Source: Streptomyces showdoensis
GTDB taxonomy: Bacteria > Actinomycetota > Actinomycetes > Streptomycetales > Streptomycetaceae
Direction: 5' to 3'
DNA length: 64,000 nucleotides
Assembly (NCBI RefSeq): GCF_039535475.1
Contig: NZ_BAAAXG010000026.1
Coordinates: 3,777,501 to 3,841,500 of the forward strand
Shown: one piece after another, positions 49,483-57,149 of the stretch
Position numbering within the stretch: position 1 is the stretch's first letter
Layout of the letters: each line of letters starts with the position of its first letter
Translations under genes and position numbers: made by a program
The notes under the pieces: model-generated
Seen by the model: the letters and a program-made list of their open reading frames with translations, nothing else
What the model was told of the DNA's origin: nothing
Database searches by the model: none

Positions 49483-50976
49483 GTGGCGGCAGAACCAGTG
49501 TGGAGCGTGGACCCCCGGACGGGAAAGGCGCGCGAACAGGTCGCCGTGGAGGCCACGGCCGAGGAGATCGACCGGGTCGTGCGCGCCGCGCACACCACCC
49601 TCGGCGCGCTCGCCGACCGCACCGCCCGGGCCGCGCTGCTGCGGACCGCGGCCGACCTCCTCGACGAGGCCCGCGAGCACGTCATCGAGGCCGCCGACGC
49701 CGAGACCGCCCTCGGGCCGGTCCGGCTCACCGGCGAACTCGCCCGCACCACCGCCCAGTTGCGCTCCTTCGCCGAGGTCGTCGACGCGGCCGCCTTCCTC
49801 GACGTGCGGATCTCCCGGCCCGACCCGGCCACCACCCCGCCCACCCCCGACCTGCGGCGCATGAAGATCCCGCTCGGCGTCGTCGCCGTCTACGCCGCCG
49901 GCAACTTCCCGCTCGCCTTCTCCGTCCCCGGCGGCGACACCGCCAGCGCCCTCGCGGCCGGCTGCCCCGTCGTGATCAAGGCGCACCCGGACCACCCGGC
50001 CACCTCCGAGCTCTGCGCCGCCCTGCTGCGCCGGGCCGCCGTCAAGGCCGGGCTCCCCGCGGACGTCGTCTCCCTCGTGCACGGCTTCGAGGCCGGCGTC
50101 GGGCTGATCCGCCACCCGCTGGTCGCCGCCGCGGGCTTCACCGGCTCCGTACGCGGCGGGCGCGCGCTCTTCGACGCCGCCGCCGCCCGTCCCGTGCCCA
50201 TCCCCTTCCACGGCGAACTCGGCTCCCTCAACCCGGTGGTGATCACCCCGGCCGCCGCCGAGGCGCGGGCCGAGGAGATCGGCGCCGGACTCGCCGGCTC
50301 CATGACCCTGGGCGAGGGCCAGTTCTGCACCAAGCCCGGCTTCGTGCTCGCGCCCCGGGGCGATGCGGGCGACCGGTTCGTCGCCGCGCTCACGGCCGCC
50401 GTCAGCGAGACCGAGCCGGGCGTGATGCTCGACCACCGGATGCGCGGCGCCTTCCTCGACGGGGTGCGCGAGCGGGCCGGGCTGCCCGGCGTGACCGCCC
50501 CCGTGACCCCGGGCGCCGGCGGGGAGCACACCGTCAGCGCCGGGGTGCTCACCGTCGACGCGGGGCTGCTGCCCGAGGGCGGCCACGCCCCGCTCCTGGA
50601 GGAGTGCTTCGGCCCGGTCACCGTCGTCGCCCGCTACGACGGCCGCGAGCAGCTCAGCGCCGTCCTCGGCCTGCTGCCCGGCAACCTCACCGCCACCCTG
50701 CACATCGCCGAGGAGGACCCCGGCGCCGCCTCGCTGCTCGCCGAACTCACCCCGCTCGCCGGCCGGATCCTCGTCAACGGCTGGCCGACCGGCGTCGCCG
50801 TCGCCGCCGCCCAGCACCACGGCGGCCCCTACCCGGCGACCACCTCCACCGGCACCTCCGTCGGCGGGACGGCGATCGAGCGCTGGCTGCGCCCGGTCAC
50901 CTACCAGTCGACCCCCGGGCACCTGCTCCCGCCGGAGCTGCGCGACGACAACCCGCTCGGCGTGCCCCGGAACTGA
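49483..50976 (+). CDS. 2,5-dioxovalerate (alpha-ketoglutarate semialdehyde) dehydrogenase, NADP+-type
   Basis: A 497-residue aldehyde dehydrogenase of the KGSADH subgroup, oxidising 2,5-dioxopentanoate to 2-oxoglutarate. Signatures are VVAVYAAGNFPLAFSVPGGDTASALAAGCPVVIKAHPDHP, AAGFTGSVRGGRALFDAA, FHGELGSLNPVVITP and the catalytic cysteine in LGEGQFCTKPGFVL. GTG at 49483 (VAAEPVWSVDPRTGK) has GAGG 9 nt upstream and matches the family start; GTG at 49477 is an alternative. It would complete the pathway of the kdgD product encoded about 9 kb upstream. Confidence 0.88.
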   Translation: MAAEPVWSVDPRTGKAREQVAVEATAEEIDRVVRAAHTTLGALADRTARAALLRTAADLLDEAREHVIEAADAETALGPVRLTGELARTTAQLRSFAEVVDAAAFLDVRISRPDPATTPPTPDLRRMKIPLGVVAVYAAGNFPLAFSVPGGDTASALAAGCPVVIKAHPDHPATSELCAALLRRAAVKAGLPADVVSLVHGFEAGVGLIRHPLVAAAGFTGSVRGGRALFDAAAARPVPIPFHGELGSLNPVVITPAAAEARAEEIGAGLAGSMTLGEGQFCTKPGFVLAPRGDAGDRFVAALTAAVSETEPGVMLDHRMRGAFLDGVRERAGLPGVTAPVTPGAGGEHTVSAGVLTVDAGLLPEGGHAPLLEECFGPVTVVARYDGREQLSAVLGLLPGNLTATLHIAEEDPGAASLLAELTPLAGRILVNGWPTGVAVAAAQHHGGPYPATTSTGTSVGGTAIERWLRPVTYQSTPGHLLPPELRDDNPLGVPRN

Positions 50977-50979
50977 CCG

Positions 50980-51984
50980 TCAGTGCGGCACCCGCACCAC
51001 GATCTTCCCGATGTGGGTGCCGGACTCCATCAGCCGGTGGGCGTCCGGGACCGCCGCCAGCCCCTCGAACACCTCCGCGATCACCGGAGCCAGCGAGCCG
51101 TCGCGGAGCCCGGAGCCGATGAAGCCGGCCATCCGGGCCCGCCCCTCGGGCGTCCGCACCACCGCGCCGTTGGCGTAACCCCGCACGGTCAGCGGCCAGT
51201 TCAGCGACACGGCCGCGGGCCGCGGGTCCAGCCAGCCGTACAGCACCGCCGTGCCGCCCGGCTCCAGGGCGTCGCCCAGCTCGGCGAAGCCGGGGCCGCC
51301 GATCGCGTCGAACGCGACCCGTGCGCCCCGGCCGCCGGTGTGCCGCCGCACCTCCGCGACCAGGTCCTGGGTGCCGGTGGTGATCACCCGCGCCGCGCCC
51401 AGGTCGAGCAGCCGCCGGCGCTTCTCCTCGCCGCGGGTCGTGGCGATCGGCACCGCCCCGATCCGCAGCGCCGTCTGGATCGCGGCCGTGCCGACCCCGC
51501 TGGACGCGCCGGTGATCACCACCTCGTCCCCGGGCCGCAGCCCGCCCGCCTCCACCATGCCGCCGTAGGCCGTCGAGTACGCCAGCCAGGCCGCCGCCGC
51601 GGTCACCGCGTCCACCCCCGTGGGGCGCGGCACCACGTACTCCTCCGCCAGCACCACCCGCTCCGCGTACACCCCGTGCACGCCGAAGTCGAAGTTGGCC
51701 GCCGCCATCACCGCGTCGCCCGGCGCGTAGTCCGTCACGCCCTCGCCGACCTCCTCGACCACCCCGGCGGCCTCGTAGCCCAGCCGCGAGCCGGGCAGCG
51801 TCGCCCGGTAGTAGTACGTGCCCGAACGGAACAGCACCTCGGCCCGGTTGAGGCCGATCGCCTCCACCCGCACCCGCAGCTCGCCCGGGCCCGGCGCCCG
51901 CAGCGGCACCTCCTCGACGGCCAGCACCTCAGGGCCGCCGAGCTCGTGGAACAGGACCGCCCTCGTCATCGTGTCGTTTCCCAT
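50980..51984 (-). CDS. Zinc-independent quinone-oxidoreductase-like alcohol dehydrogenase (MDR family)
   Basis: A 334-residue medium-chain dehydrogenase. The GroES-like N terminus reads MTRAVLFHELGGPEVLAVEEVPL, and the Rossmann motif EVVITGASSGVGTAAIQTALRIG binds NADPH. The catalytic-zinc cysteine and histidine ligands are absent, as in the QOR class. ATG at 51984 (MGNDTMTRAVLF) is supported by TAGCGT ending exactly 7 nt upstream; ATG at 51969 is the alternative. Divergent from an AraC regulator, and tail to tail with the aldehyde dehydrogenase (3-nt gap). Confidence 0.88.
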   Translation of the reverse strand: MGNDTMTRAVLFHELGGPEVLAVEEVPLRAPGPGELRVRVEAIGLNRAEVLFRSGTYYYRATLPGSRLGYEAAGVVEEVGEGVTDYAPGDAVMAAANFDFGVHGVYAERVVLAEEYVVPRPTGVDAVTAAAAWLAYSTAYGGMVEAGGLRPGDEVVITGASSGVGTAAIQTALRIGAVPIATTRGEEKRRRLLDLGAARVITTGTQDLVAEVRRHTGGRGARVAFDAIGGPGFAELGDALEPGGTAVLYGWLDPRPAAVSLNWPLTVRGYANGAVVRTPEGRARMAGFIGSGLRDGSLAPVIAEVFEGLAAVPDAHRLMESGTHIGKIVVRVPH

Positions 51985-51991
51985 GTCCCCG

Positions 51992-52078
51992 ACGCTAGGC
52001 GCGGCCCGCGAGACGATCCATGTCCCCATGGCTCCCGGTCATGTCCGATCGTCTCGCCCCACGGACGAGGGGTACGGT
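51992..52078. promoter_or_regulatory. Divergent leaderless-type promoters of the MDR and AraC genes
   Basis: On the minus strand TAGCGT (51992-51997) ends 7 nt before the MDR ATG. On the plus strand TACGGT (52073-52078) ends 7 nt before the AraC ATG. Neither has a clear -35. Confidence 0.5.
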
Positions 52079-52085
52079 GCCGGGC

Positions 52086-53000
52086 ATGGACGTACTGAGC
52101 GATGCCATCGCCGCCATGCGGACCGGCCGGCCGCACTCCTCCCGCACCGTCAGGTTCGCGCCCTGGGGCTTCCGCTTCCCCGCCACCCGGGGCGCCGGAT
52201 TCCACGTCGTCCTCCAGGGCACCGCCTGGCTGCTGCCCCCCGACGACACGGCGCCCGTCCGGCTGGGCCCCGGCGACGTGGTCCTGCTCGCCCACGGCGC
52301 CGGACACGGACTCGCCGACCACCCCGACACCCCGCTCGTCGACGCCGTCCCCGCCCCCGACGGCTCCTGGCCGAGCCTCCCCGACCGCGGACCCGTCGGA
52401 GCCGAGGAGACCCTGCTGCTGTGCGGGTCCTACCAGTTGAGCCGGGCCCGCGCCCACCCGCTGCTCAGCGGGCTGCCGCCGTACGTCCACCTCCCCGCCC
52501 GGGTCGGCGCCCACCCCCGGCTGCGCGCCGCGGTCGACCTGCTCGGCGCCGAACTCGCCGAACCCCAGCCGGGCGCCGACACGATCGTCCCCGCCCTCCT
52601 CGACACCCTGCTGCTCTACCTGCTGCGCACCTGGTGGCTGGCCGAGTGCGCCGACCGGTCCACCGGCTGGTCCGCCGCCCTCAGCGACCCGGCCGTCGCC
52701 GGCGCCCTGCGCGCCCTCCACGACGACCCGGCCCGCCCCTGGACGGTCGAGGAACTCGGCGCCCTCGGCGGCCTGTCGAGGGCCGCGTTCGCCCGCCGCT
52801 TCACCGCCCTCGTCGGCCGGCCCCCGCTCGCGTACCTCACCTGGTGGCGCATGACGACCGCCGGCCGGCTGCTGCGCACCGACGACCTGCCCCTGCGGAC
52901 CGTGGCCCAACGCTCGGGCTACTCCTCGGAGTTCGCCTTCGCCAAGGCGTTCAAGCGGGAGTACGGGGTGGCGCCGGGGCAGTACCGGAGGGCGGCGTAG
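52086..53000 (+). CDS. AraC-family regulator with cupin N terminus
   Basis: A 304-residue regulator, MDVLSDAIAAMRTGRPHSSRTVRFAPWGFRFPA, of the cupin_6 (AraC_binding) type. The beta-barrel effector part covers about residues 1-190. The helix-turn-helix pair at about 205-304 contains WTVEELGALGGLSRAAFARRFTALVGRPPLAYLTWWRMTTAGRLLR and SGYSSEFAFAKAFKREYGVAPGQYRR. Divergent from the MDR oxidoreductase, a common arrangement in which the regulator controls its neighbour. Start has no Shine-Dalgarno but a -10-like hexamer 7 nt upstream. Confidence 0.9.
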   Translation: MDVLSDAIAAMRTGRPHSSRTVRFAPWGFRFPATRGAGFHVVLQGTAWLLPPDDTAPVRLGPGDVVLLAHGAGHGLADHPDTPLVDAVPAPDGSWPSLPDRGPVGAEETLLLCGSYQLSRARAHPLLSGLPPYVHLPARVGAHPRLRAAVDLLGAELAEPQPGADTIVPALLDTLLLYLLRTWWLAECADRSTGWSAALSDPAVAGALRALHDDPARPWTVEELGALGGLSRAAFARRFTALVGRPPLAYLTWWRMTTAGRLLRTDDLPLRTVAQRSGYSSEFAFAKAFKREYGVAPGQYRRAA

Positions 53001-53126
53001 GACGGCGTAGGGCGACGGGGTGCGCCGGAGGGGGTGTGCGCGCGGCGGCGGCCTGGGGTGGCGGCAGGGGCGGCGTGGCGTGGGCCGGGTCGGGGCCGCC
53101 GGTCCGGGGAGGCTGGGCAGCCGCTC

Positions 53127-54674
53127 CTAGGCGCGCCGGCGCGGCAGGCGCAGCGCGCCGAGCGTGGCCAGGGCCAGCAGGCCCGCGCTGATCAGCAGCG
53201 AGGTCCGCAGCGCCGCCGCCATGCCCTGCGCGACGAGCGAGCCGAAGACCGCGACGGCCAGCGCCCCCGCCGTCTGCCGGATCGCGTTCAGCAGGCCCGC
53301 CGCGGTGCCCGCCCGCTCGGCCGGGACCGCCTCCATCATCGCGGCGATCAGCGGCGGCAGTGAGAAGCCGACCCCCAGCGCCAGCGGCACGAGCAGCAGC
53401 GCCTGCGCCGCCCGCGGGGTCTCCGCGTCCACCGTCAGCAGCCCGAGCAGCCCCGCGACGGCCACGGTCTGGCCCACCAGGATCGGCAGCCTGGCCCCGT
53501 ACCGCGCCGCCACCTTCGCCGACAGCACGTTCACCCCGGCGAGCAGCCCCGTCATCGGCAGGAACATCAGGCCCGCGCCCAGCGCGGAAAGCCCCAGCAC
53601 CTGCTGGAAGAAGAGGCTGAAGACGAAGACCATGCCGTAGAACGCCACGCTGTTCGCCGCGCCCGCCGTCACCGCCACGGCCACCGTCCGGTCCCGGAAC
53701 AGGCCGAGCGGCACCATCGGGTGCGCCCGCCGCGCCTCGATCGCCAGGAAGGCGGCGAAGGAGACCGCCGCGCCGCCCAGCGCCCACCACCCCGCCGTAC
53801 CGCCCTCGATCGCCGCGAAGGTCAGCCCGCCCAGCGCGGCCGTCGCCGTCAGCTGGCCCGGCAGGTCCAGCGGCGCGGGCCGCCGCGCCGAGCCCGCGAC
53901 CCGGGTCAGCAGGGCGAGCGCGACCAGGCCGAGCGGCAGGTTGACGAAGAAGATCCCGCGCCAGCTCCACGCCGTGGTCAGCGCGCCGCCGACGACCGGC
54001 CCCAAGGCCACCGCGACGGTGGCGCCCGCCGCCCACAGCGACACCGCGCGGGCCCGCCGCACCGGGTCGCCGTAGGCCTCCCGCACCAGCGCGAGGGAGG
54101 CCGGGAGCATCGCCGCGGCCGCCGCGCCCTGCACGGCGCGGGCCGCGAGCAGCGAGGGCAGGCCCGGGGCGAGCCCGCACGCGACGGAGGCCAGGGTGAA
54201 GCCGACGACCCCGACCGCGTACGCACGGCTCGCGCCGATCCGGTCGGCGAGCGCGCCGCTGGACAGCAGCAGTGCCGCGAACGCCAGGGTGTACGCGTCG
54301 ACCACCCACTGCAGGCCGGCCATCCCTGCCCCGAGGTCGCCGCCGATCGCGGGCAGCGCCACGTTGACCACCGAGGTGTCGAGCGTGATCAGGGCGAAGC
54401 CCAGCATCGCGGCGACGAGCGCGGGACCGGGGCGCCGGTCGCCGGGCGGGGCGCCGGGGGAGGGCGGGGAGCCGGTGCCTGCGGAGCCTGCGGTGCCTGC
54501 GGAGCCTGCGGTGGGTCTGGCGGTGCCAGTGGTGTCGACGGGGACGGTGTCTCCAGCGGCTCCAGCGGCTCCAGCGGCTCCAGCGGCTCCAGCGGCGCCG
54601 GCGGCGCCGCTGGAGCCGGTGGCTCCGGCGGACTTCGGGGCAACGGCGGCTTCGGGGGCGTCGGTTGAGGTCAT
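53127..54674 (-). CDS. DHA2-family MFS drug exporter with repetitive N terminus
   Basis: A 515-residue, 14-helix transporter of the DHA2 type. The signature LDTSVVNVALPAIGGDLGAGMAGLQWVVDAYTLAFAALLLSSGALADRIG starts near residue 75, followed by GPVVGGALTTAWSWRGIFFVNLPLG. The first ~65 residues are a cytoplasmic low-complexity tail built from GAA and AGS/AGT repeats (encoded by 9-bp tandem repeats). ATG at 54674; the frame is open further upstream. Divergent from a GlxA-type regulator with overlapping -10-like elements (TACTCT/TAGAGT near 54703-54710), which may regulate it. Confidence 0.88.
   Translation of the reverse strand: MTSTDAPEAAVAPKSAGATGSSGAAGAAGAAGAAGAAGAAGDTVPVDTTGTARPTAGSAGTAGSAGTGSPPSPGAPPGDRRPGPALVAAMLGFALITLDTSVVNVALPAIGGDLGAGMAGLQWVVDAYTLAFAALLLSSGALADRIGASRAYAVGVVGFTLASVACGLAPGLPSLLAARAVQGAAAAAMLPASLALVREAYGDPVRRARAVSLWAAGATVAVALGPVVGGALTTAWSWRGIFFVNLPLGLVALALLTRVAGSARRPAPLDLPGQLTATAALGGLTFAAIEGGTAGWWALGGAAVSFAAFLAIEARRAHPMVPLGLFRDRTVAVAVTAGAANSVAFYGMVFVFSLFFQQVLGLSALGAGLMFLPMTGLLAGVNVLSAKVAARYGARLPILVGQTVAVAGLLGLLTVDAETPRAAQALLLVPLALGVGFSLPPLIAAMMEAVPAERAGTAAGLLNAIRQTAGALAVAVFGSLVAQGMAAALRTSLLISAGLLALATLGALRLPRRRA
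54475..54605. repeat. Tandem 9-bp and 18-bp repeats inside the MFS gene
   Basis: Five perfect copies of TCCAGCGGC (54552-54596) followed by GCCGGCGGC, plus two 18-bp units (GTGCCTGCGGAGCCTGCG) at 54475-54510. All are in frame and encode Gly/Ala/Ser/Thr in the N-terminal tail. Confidence 0.8.
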
Positions 54675-54744
54675 GCGTCCAGCTTCGTCAGCGCCCGCCC
54701 CGTAGAGTAGTGGCCCGAATGCCAGATGACCGGAGGTTCTGGCC

Positions 54745-55767
54745 ATGCCCGCGTCCCGGGTCCGCCGCGTCGCCGTGATCGCCGCCCCGCCCGCCTCGAT
54801 GTTCAACCTCGCCATCCCCGAGATGCTCTTCGCCAAGGTCGAGGTCGACGGCGGCCCCGGCTACGAGACGGTGATCTGCGCCCCCGATCCCGGCCCCGTC
54901 GCCACCACCGGCGGCCTCGACCTGCACGTCCCCCTGGGGCTCGACGCCACCGACGCGGCCGACACCGTGATCCTGGCCGGCAGCGGCTCGTACACCGATC
55001 CCGACCCGCGGATCCTGGACGCGCTGCGCCGGGCAGCCGCCGCGGGCAAGCGGATCGCGTCCATCTGCACCGGTTCCTTCGCGCTGGCCGCCGCCGGACT
55101 CCTCGACGGCCGCGCGGCCACCACCTACTGGGCCTACCGCGAGCAGCTCGCCGAACGGCACCCGACCATCGACCTCCAGGACGACGTCCTCTTCGTCCAG
55201 GACGGCCCGGTGCTCACCTCCTCCGGCTACGCCGCCGGCATCGACCTGTGCCTGCACGTCATCCGCACCGACCACGGCGCCGCCGTCGCCAACACCGTGG
55301 CCCGGCTCGCCCTCGTCGCGCCCGTGCGGCCCGGCGGCCAGACCCAGTTCACCCTCACCCCGCTGCCGCCCGAGCGCGGCGTCTCCTTCGCCCGCACCCG
55401 CGCCTGGGCGATGGAGCACCTCGACGAGCCGCTCACCCTCACCGACCTGGCCCGGCACGCCGGGGTGTCCGTCCGCACCCTCTCCCGCCGCTTCCACGCC
55501 GAGACCGGGGTCAGCCCGCTCCAGTGGCTCCTGCACCAGCGCGTCGAACGCGCCAAGGAGCTCCTGGAGACCACCTCGCTGCCCATGGACCGGGTGGCCC
55601 GGGCCGGCGGCCTCGGCACGGCGGACTCGCTGCGCCGGCACCTGCTGCGCAGGACGGGGCTGACCCCGAGCGCCTACCGGGCCTCCTTCGACCGGCTCGG
55701 CTCGGCGGCGGCGACGGCGGCGGCGGGCGGTGCGACCGCAACCGCGACCGCCGCCTCCGCGTCCTGA
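54745..55767 (+). CDS. GlxA-family AraC regulator (DJ-1/PfpI domain plus HTH)
   Basis: A 340-residue regulator. The DJ-1/PfpI-like domain (about residues 5-175) includes RRVAVIAAPPASMFNLAIPEMLFAKV and the nucleophile-elbow region ASICTGSFALAAAGLLDGRAATTYW. The AraC helix-turn-helix domain (about 215-315) includes LTLTDLARHAGVSVRTLSRRFHAETGVSPLQWLLHQRVERAKELLETT. The C-terminal 20 residues are Ala/Thr repeats (ATAAAGGATATATAASAS). GGAGG lies 8 nt before the ATG. Probably controls the divergent DHA2 exporter or the GNAT gene 6 nt downstream. Confidence 0.9.
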   Translation: MPASRVRRVAVIAAPPASMFNLAIPEMLFAKVEVDGGPGYETVICAPDPGPVATTGGLDLHVPLGLDATDAADTVILAGSGSYTDPDPRILDALRRAAAAGKRIASICTGSFALAAAGLLDGRAATTYWAYREQLAERHPTIDLQDDVLFVQDGPVLTSSGYAAGIDLCLHVIRTDHGAAVANTVARLALVAPVRPGGQTQFTLTPLPPERGVSFARTRAWAMEHLDEPLTLTDLARHAGVSVRTLSRRFHAETGVSPLQWLLHQRVERAKELLETTSLPMDRVARAGGLGTADSLRRHLLRRTGLTPSAYRASFDRLGSAAATAAAGGATATATAASAS

Positions 55768-55773
55768 GAGGTC

Positions 55774-56277
55774 ATGATCGGATCCCCTCTTCGTATCCAC
55801 CAGGCGGTCCCCGCCGACCTCGACGCCGTGGTCGCCCTCCACACCGAGGCCCGCGCGACCTACTACCGCGGCCACCTCCCCGACGAGGCCTTCGCGGGCC
55901 CCGGGGAGCTGGCCCGCTCCCGGGCCGGCTGGGCCGCCGCGATCGACGCCGGCCGGGTGCTCGGCGCCCGGGACACGGCCGGCGAGCTCCTCGGCATCGC
56001 CGCGTACGGGGAGCGCGACGGCGTCATGACCCTCTCCCAGCTCCACGTCGCCCCGGCCCGCTGGCGCGGCGGCGTCGGCACCGCCCTGCACACCGCCTGC
56101 GTCGACGCCTGGCGTGCCGCCGGGGTGTCCACCGCCCGCCTGGAGGTCTTCGAGCCGAACCTCCGCGCCCGCGCCTTCTACGCGGCCCGCGGCTGGCTCC
56201 CCGACCCCGACACCCCGCGCGACGGGGACCACCTCGTGCTCCGGCTCACACTCGCCCCGGAGGCAGCGGCGGAATGA
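55774..56277 (+). CDS. GNAT-family N-acetyltransferase
   Basis: A 167-residue acetyltransferase. It begins MIGSPLRIHQAVPADLDAVVALHTEARATYY, has the acetyl-CoA loop VAPARWRGGVGTALHTACVDAWRAAGVSTARLEVFEPNLRARAFYAARGWLPD and ends with DHLVLRLTLAPEAAAE. Six nt after the GlxA-type regulator, so co-transcribed with it. Substrate unknown; drug or metabolite acetylation is possible given the neighbouring exporter. Confidence 0.87.
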   Translation: MIGSPLRIHQAVPADLDAVVALHTEARATYYRGHLPDEAFAGPGELARSRAGWAAAIDAGRVLGARDTAGELLGIAAYGERDGVMTLSQLHVAPARWRGGVGTALHTACVDAWRAAGVSTARLEVFEPNLRARAFYAARGWLPDPDTPRDGDHLVLRLTLAPEAAAE

Positions 56278-56346
56278 ATCCGGCGGGTCGGGACGTTCCG
56301 CTCCGTGGACACCCGACCCCCGCCCCGTCTGGAGAGAAACCCCATC

Positions 56347-57042
56347 ATGCGCGTCGAGATCTGGAGCGACATCGCCTGCCCCTGGTGCTACATAGGCAAG
56401 GCCCGCTTCGAGAAGGGCCTCGCGGCCTTCGCCCACCGCGACGACGTCGAGGTCGTGCACCGCTCCTTCGAGCTCGACCCGAACCGTGCCAAGGGCGACA
56501 CCGCGCCCGTCCTGGAGATGCTGGCCACCAAGTACGGCCGCACCCTCGACGAGGCCCGCGCCATGGAGGCCCACGTCGCCTCCAACGCCCACTCCGAGGG
56601 ACTCGGCTACCGCACCGAGGGCCGTGACCACGGCAACACCTTCGACATCCACCGCCTGCTGCACCTGGCGAAGGAGCGCGGCCGCCAGAGCGAGCTCCTC
56701 GACCTCGCCTACCGGGCCAACTTCGCCGAGGAGCGCTCGGTCTTCGAGCCCGGCACCCTGGTCGCCCTCGCCGTCGAGGCCGGTCTCGACGAGGCCGAGG
56801 TCCGCGCGGTGCTCGCCGACGAGTCCGCCTACGCCGACGCCGTCCGCGCGGACGAGCGCGAGGCCGCCGAACTCGGCGCGAACGGCGTGCCGTTCTTCGT
56901 CCTCGACCGGAAGTACGGGGTCTCCGGCGGCCAGCCCGCCGAGGTCTTCACCCAGGCCCTGGAGCAGGCCTGGCAGGGCCGCACCCTCCAGCCCGTCGGC
57001 GGCGACGCCGACGCCTGCGACGTCGACGGCGGCACCTGCTGA
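56347..57042 (+). CDS. DsbA-family oxidoreductase, FrnE-like
   Basis: A 231-residue cytoplasmic thioredoxin-fold protein. The redox motif CPWC is at residues 11-14 (WSDIACPWCYIGKARFEKGL), with the cis-Pro loop ANGVPFFVLDRKYGVSGGQPAEVF near 180-203. FrnE proteins were first linked to frenolicin biosynthesis and later to oxidative stress. GGAGA lies 9-13 nt before the ATG. A cysteine pair near the C terminus (DADACDVDGGTC) could give additional redox chemistry. Confidence 0.92.
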   Translation: MRVEIWSDIACPWCYIGKARFEKGLAAFAHRDDVEVVHRSFELDPNRAKGDTAPVLEMLATKYGRTLDEARAMEAHVASNAHSEGLGYRTEGRDHGNTFDIHRLLHLAKERGRQSELLDLAYRANFAEERSVFEPGTLVALAVEAGLDEAEVRAVLADESAYADAVRADEREAAELGANGVPFFVLDRKYGVSGGQPAEVFTQALEQAWQGRTLQPVGGDADACDVDGGTC

Positions 57043-57092
57043 ACGCGTCCCCGGACGCCCGCCCGGCGACGGACGCATAAGCGCCACTTGGA

Positions 57093-57137
57093 GATTCCCC
57101 ATGATCTATGGCAATTGACGGGAGATCGTGGGGAATC
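57093..57137. promoter_or_regulatory. Long inverted repeat ahead of the class-V aminotransferase
   Basis: GATTCCCCATGATCT (57093-57107) and AGATCGTGGGGAATC (57123-57137) pair at 14 of 15 positions across a 15-nt spacer. The repeat ends 12 nt before the ATG at 57150, so it may be a dimer-of-dimers operator or an RNA hairpin hiding the start. Confidence 0.6.
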
Positions 57138-57149
57138 CAGGCTGGTGCC

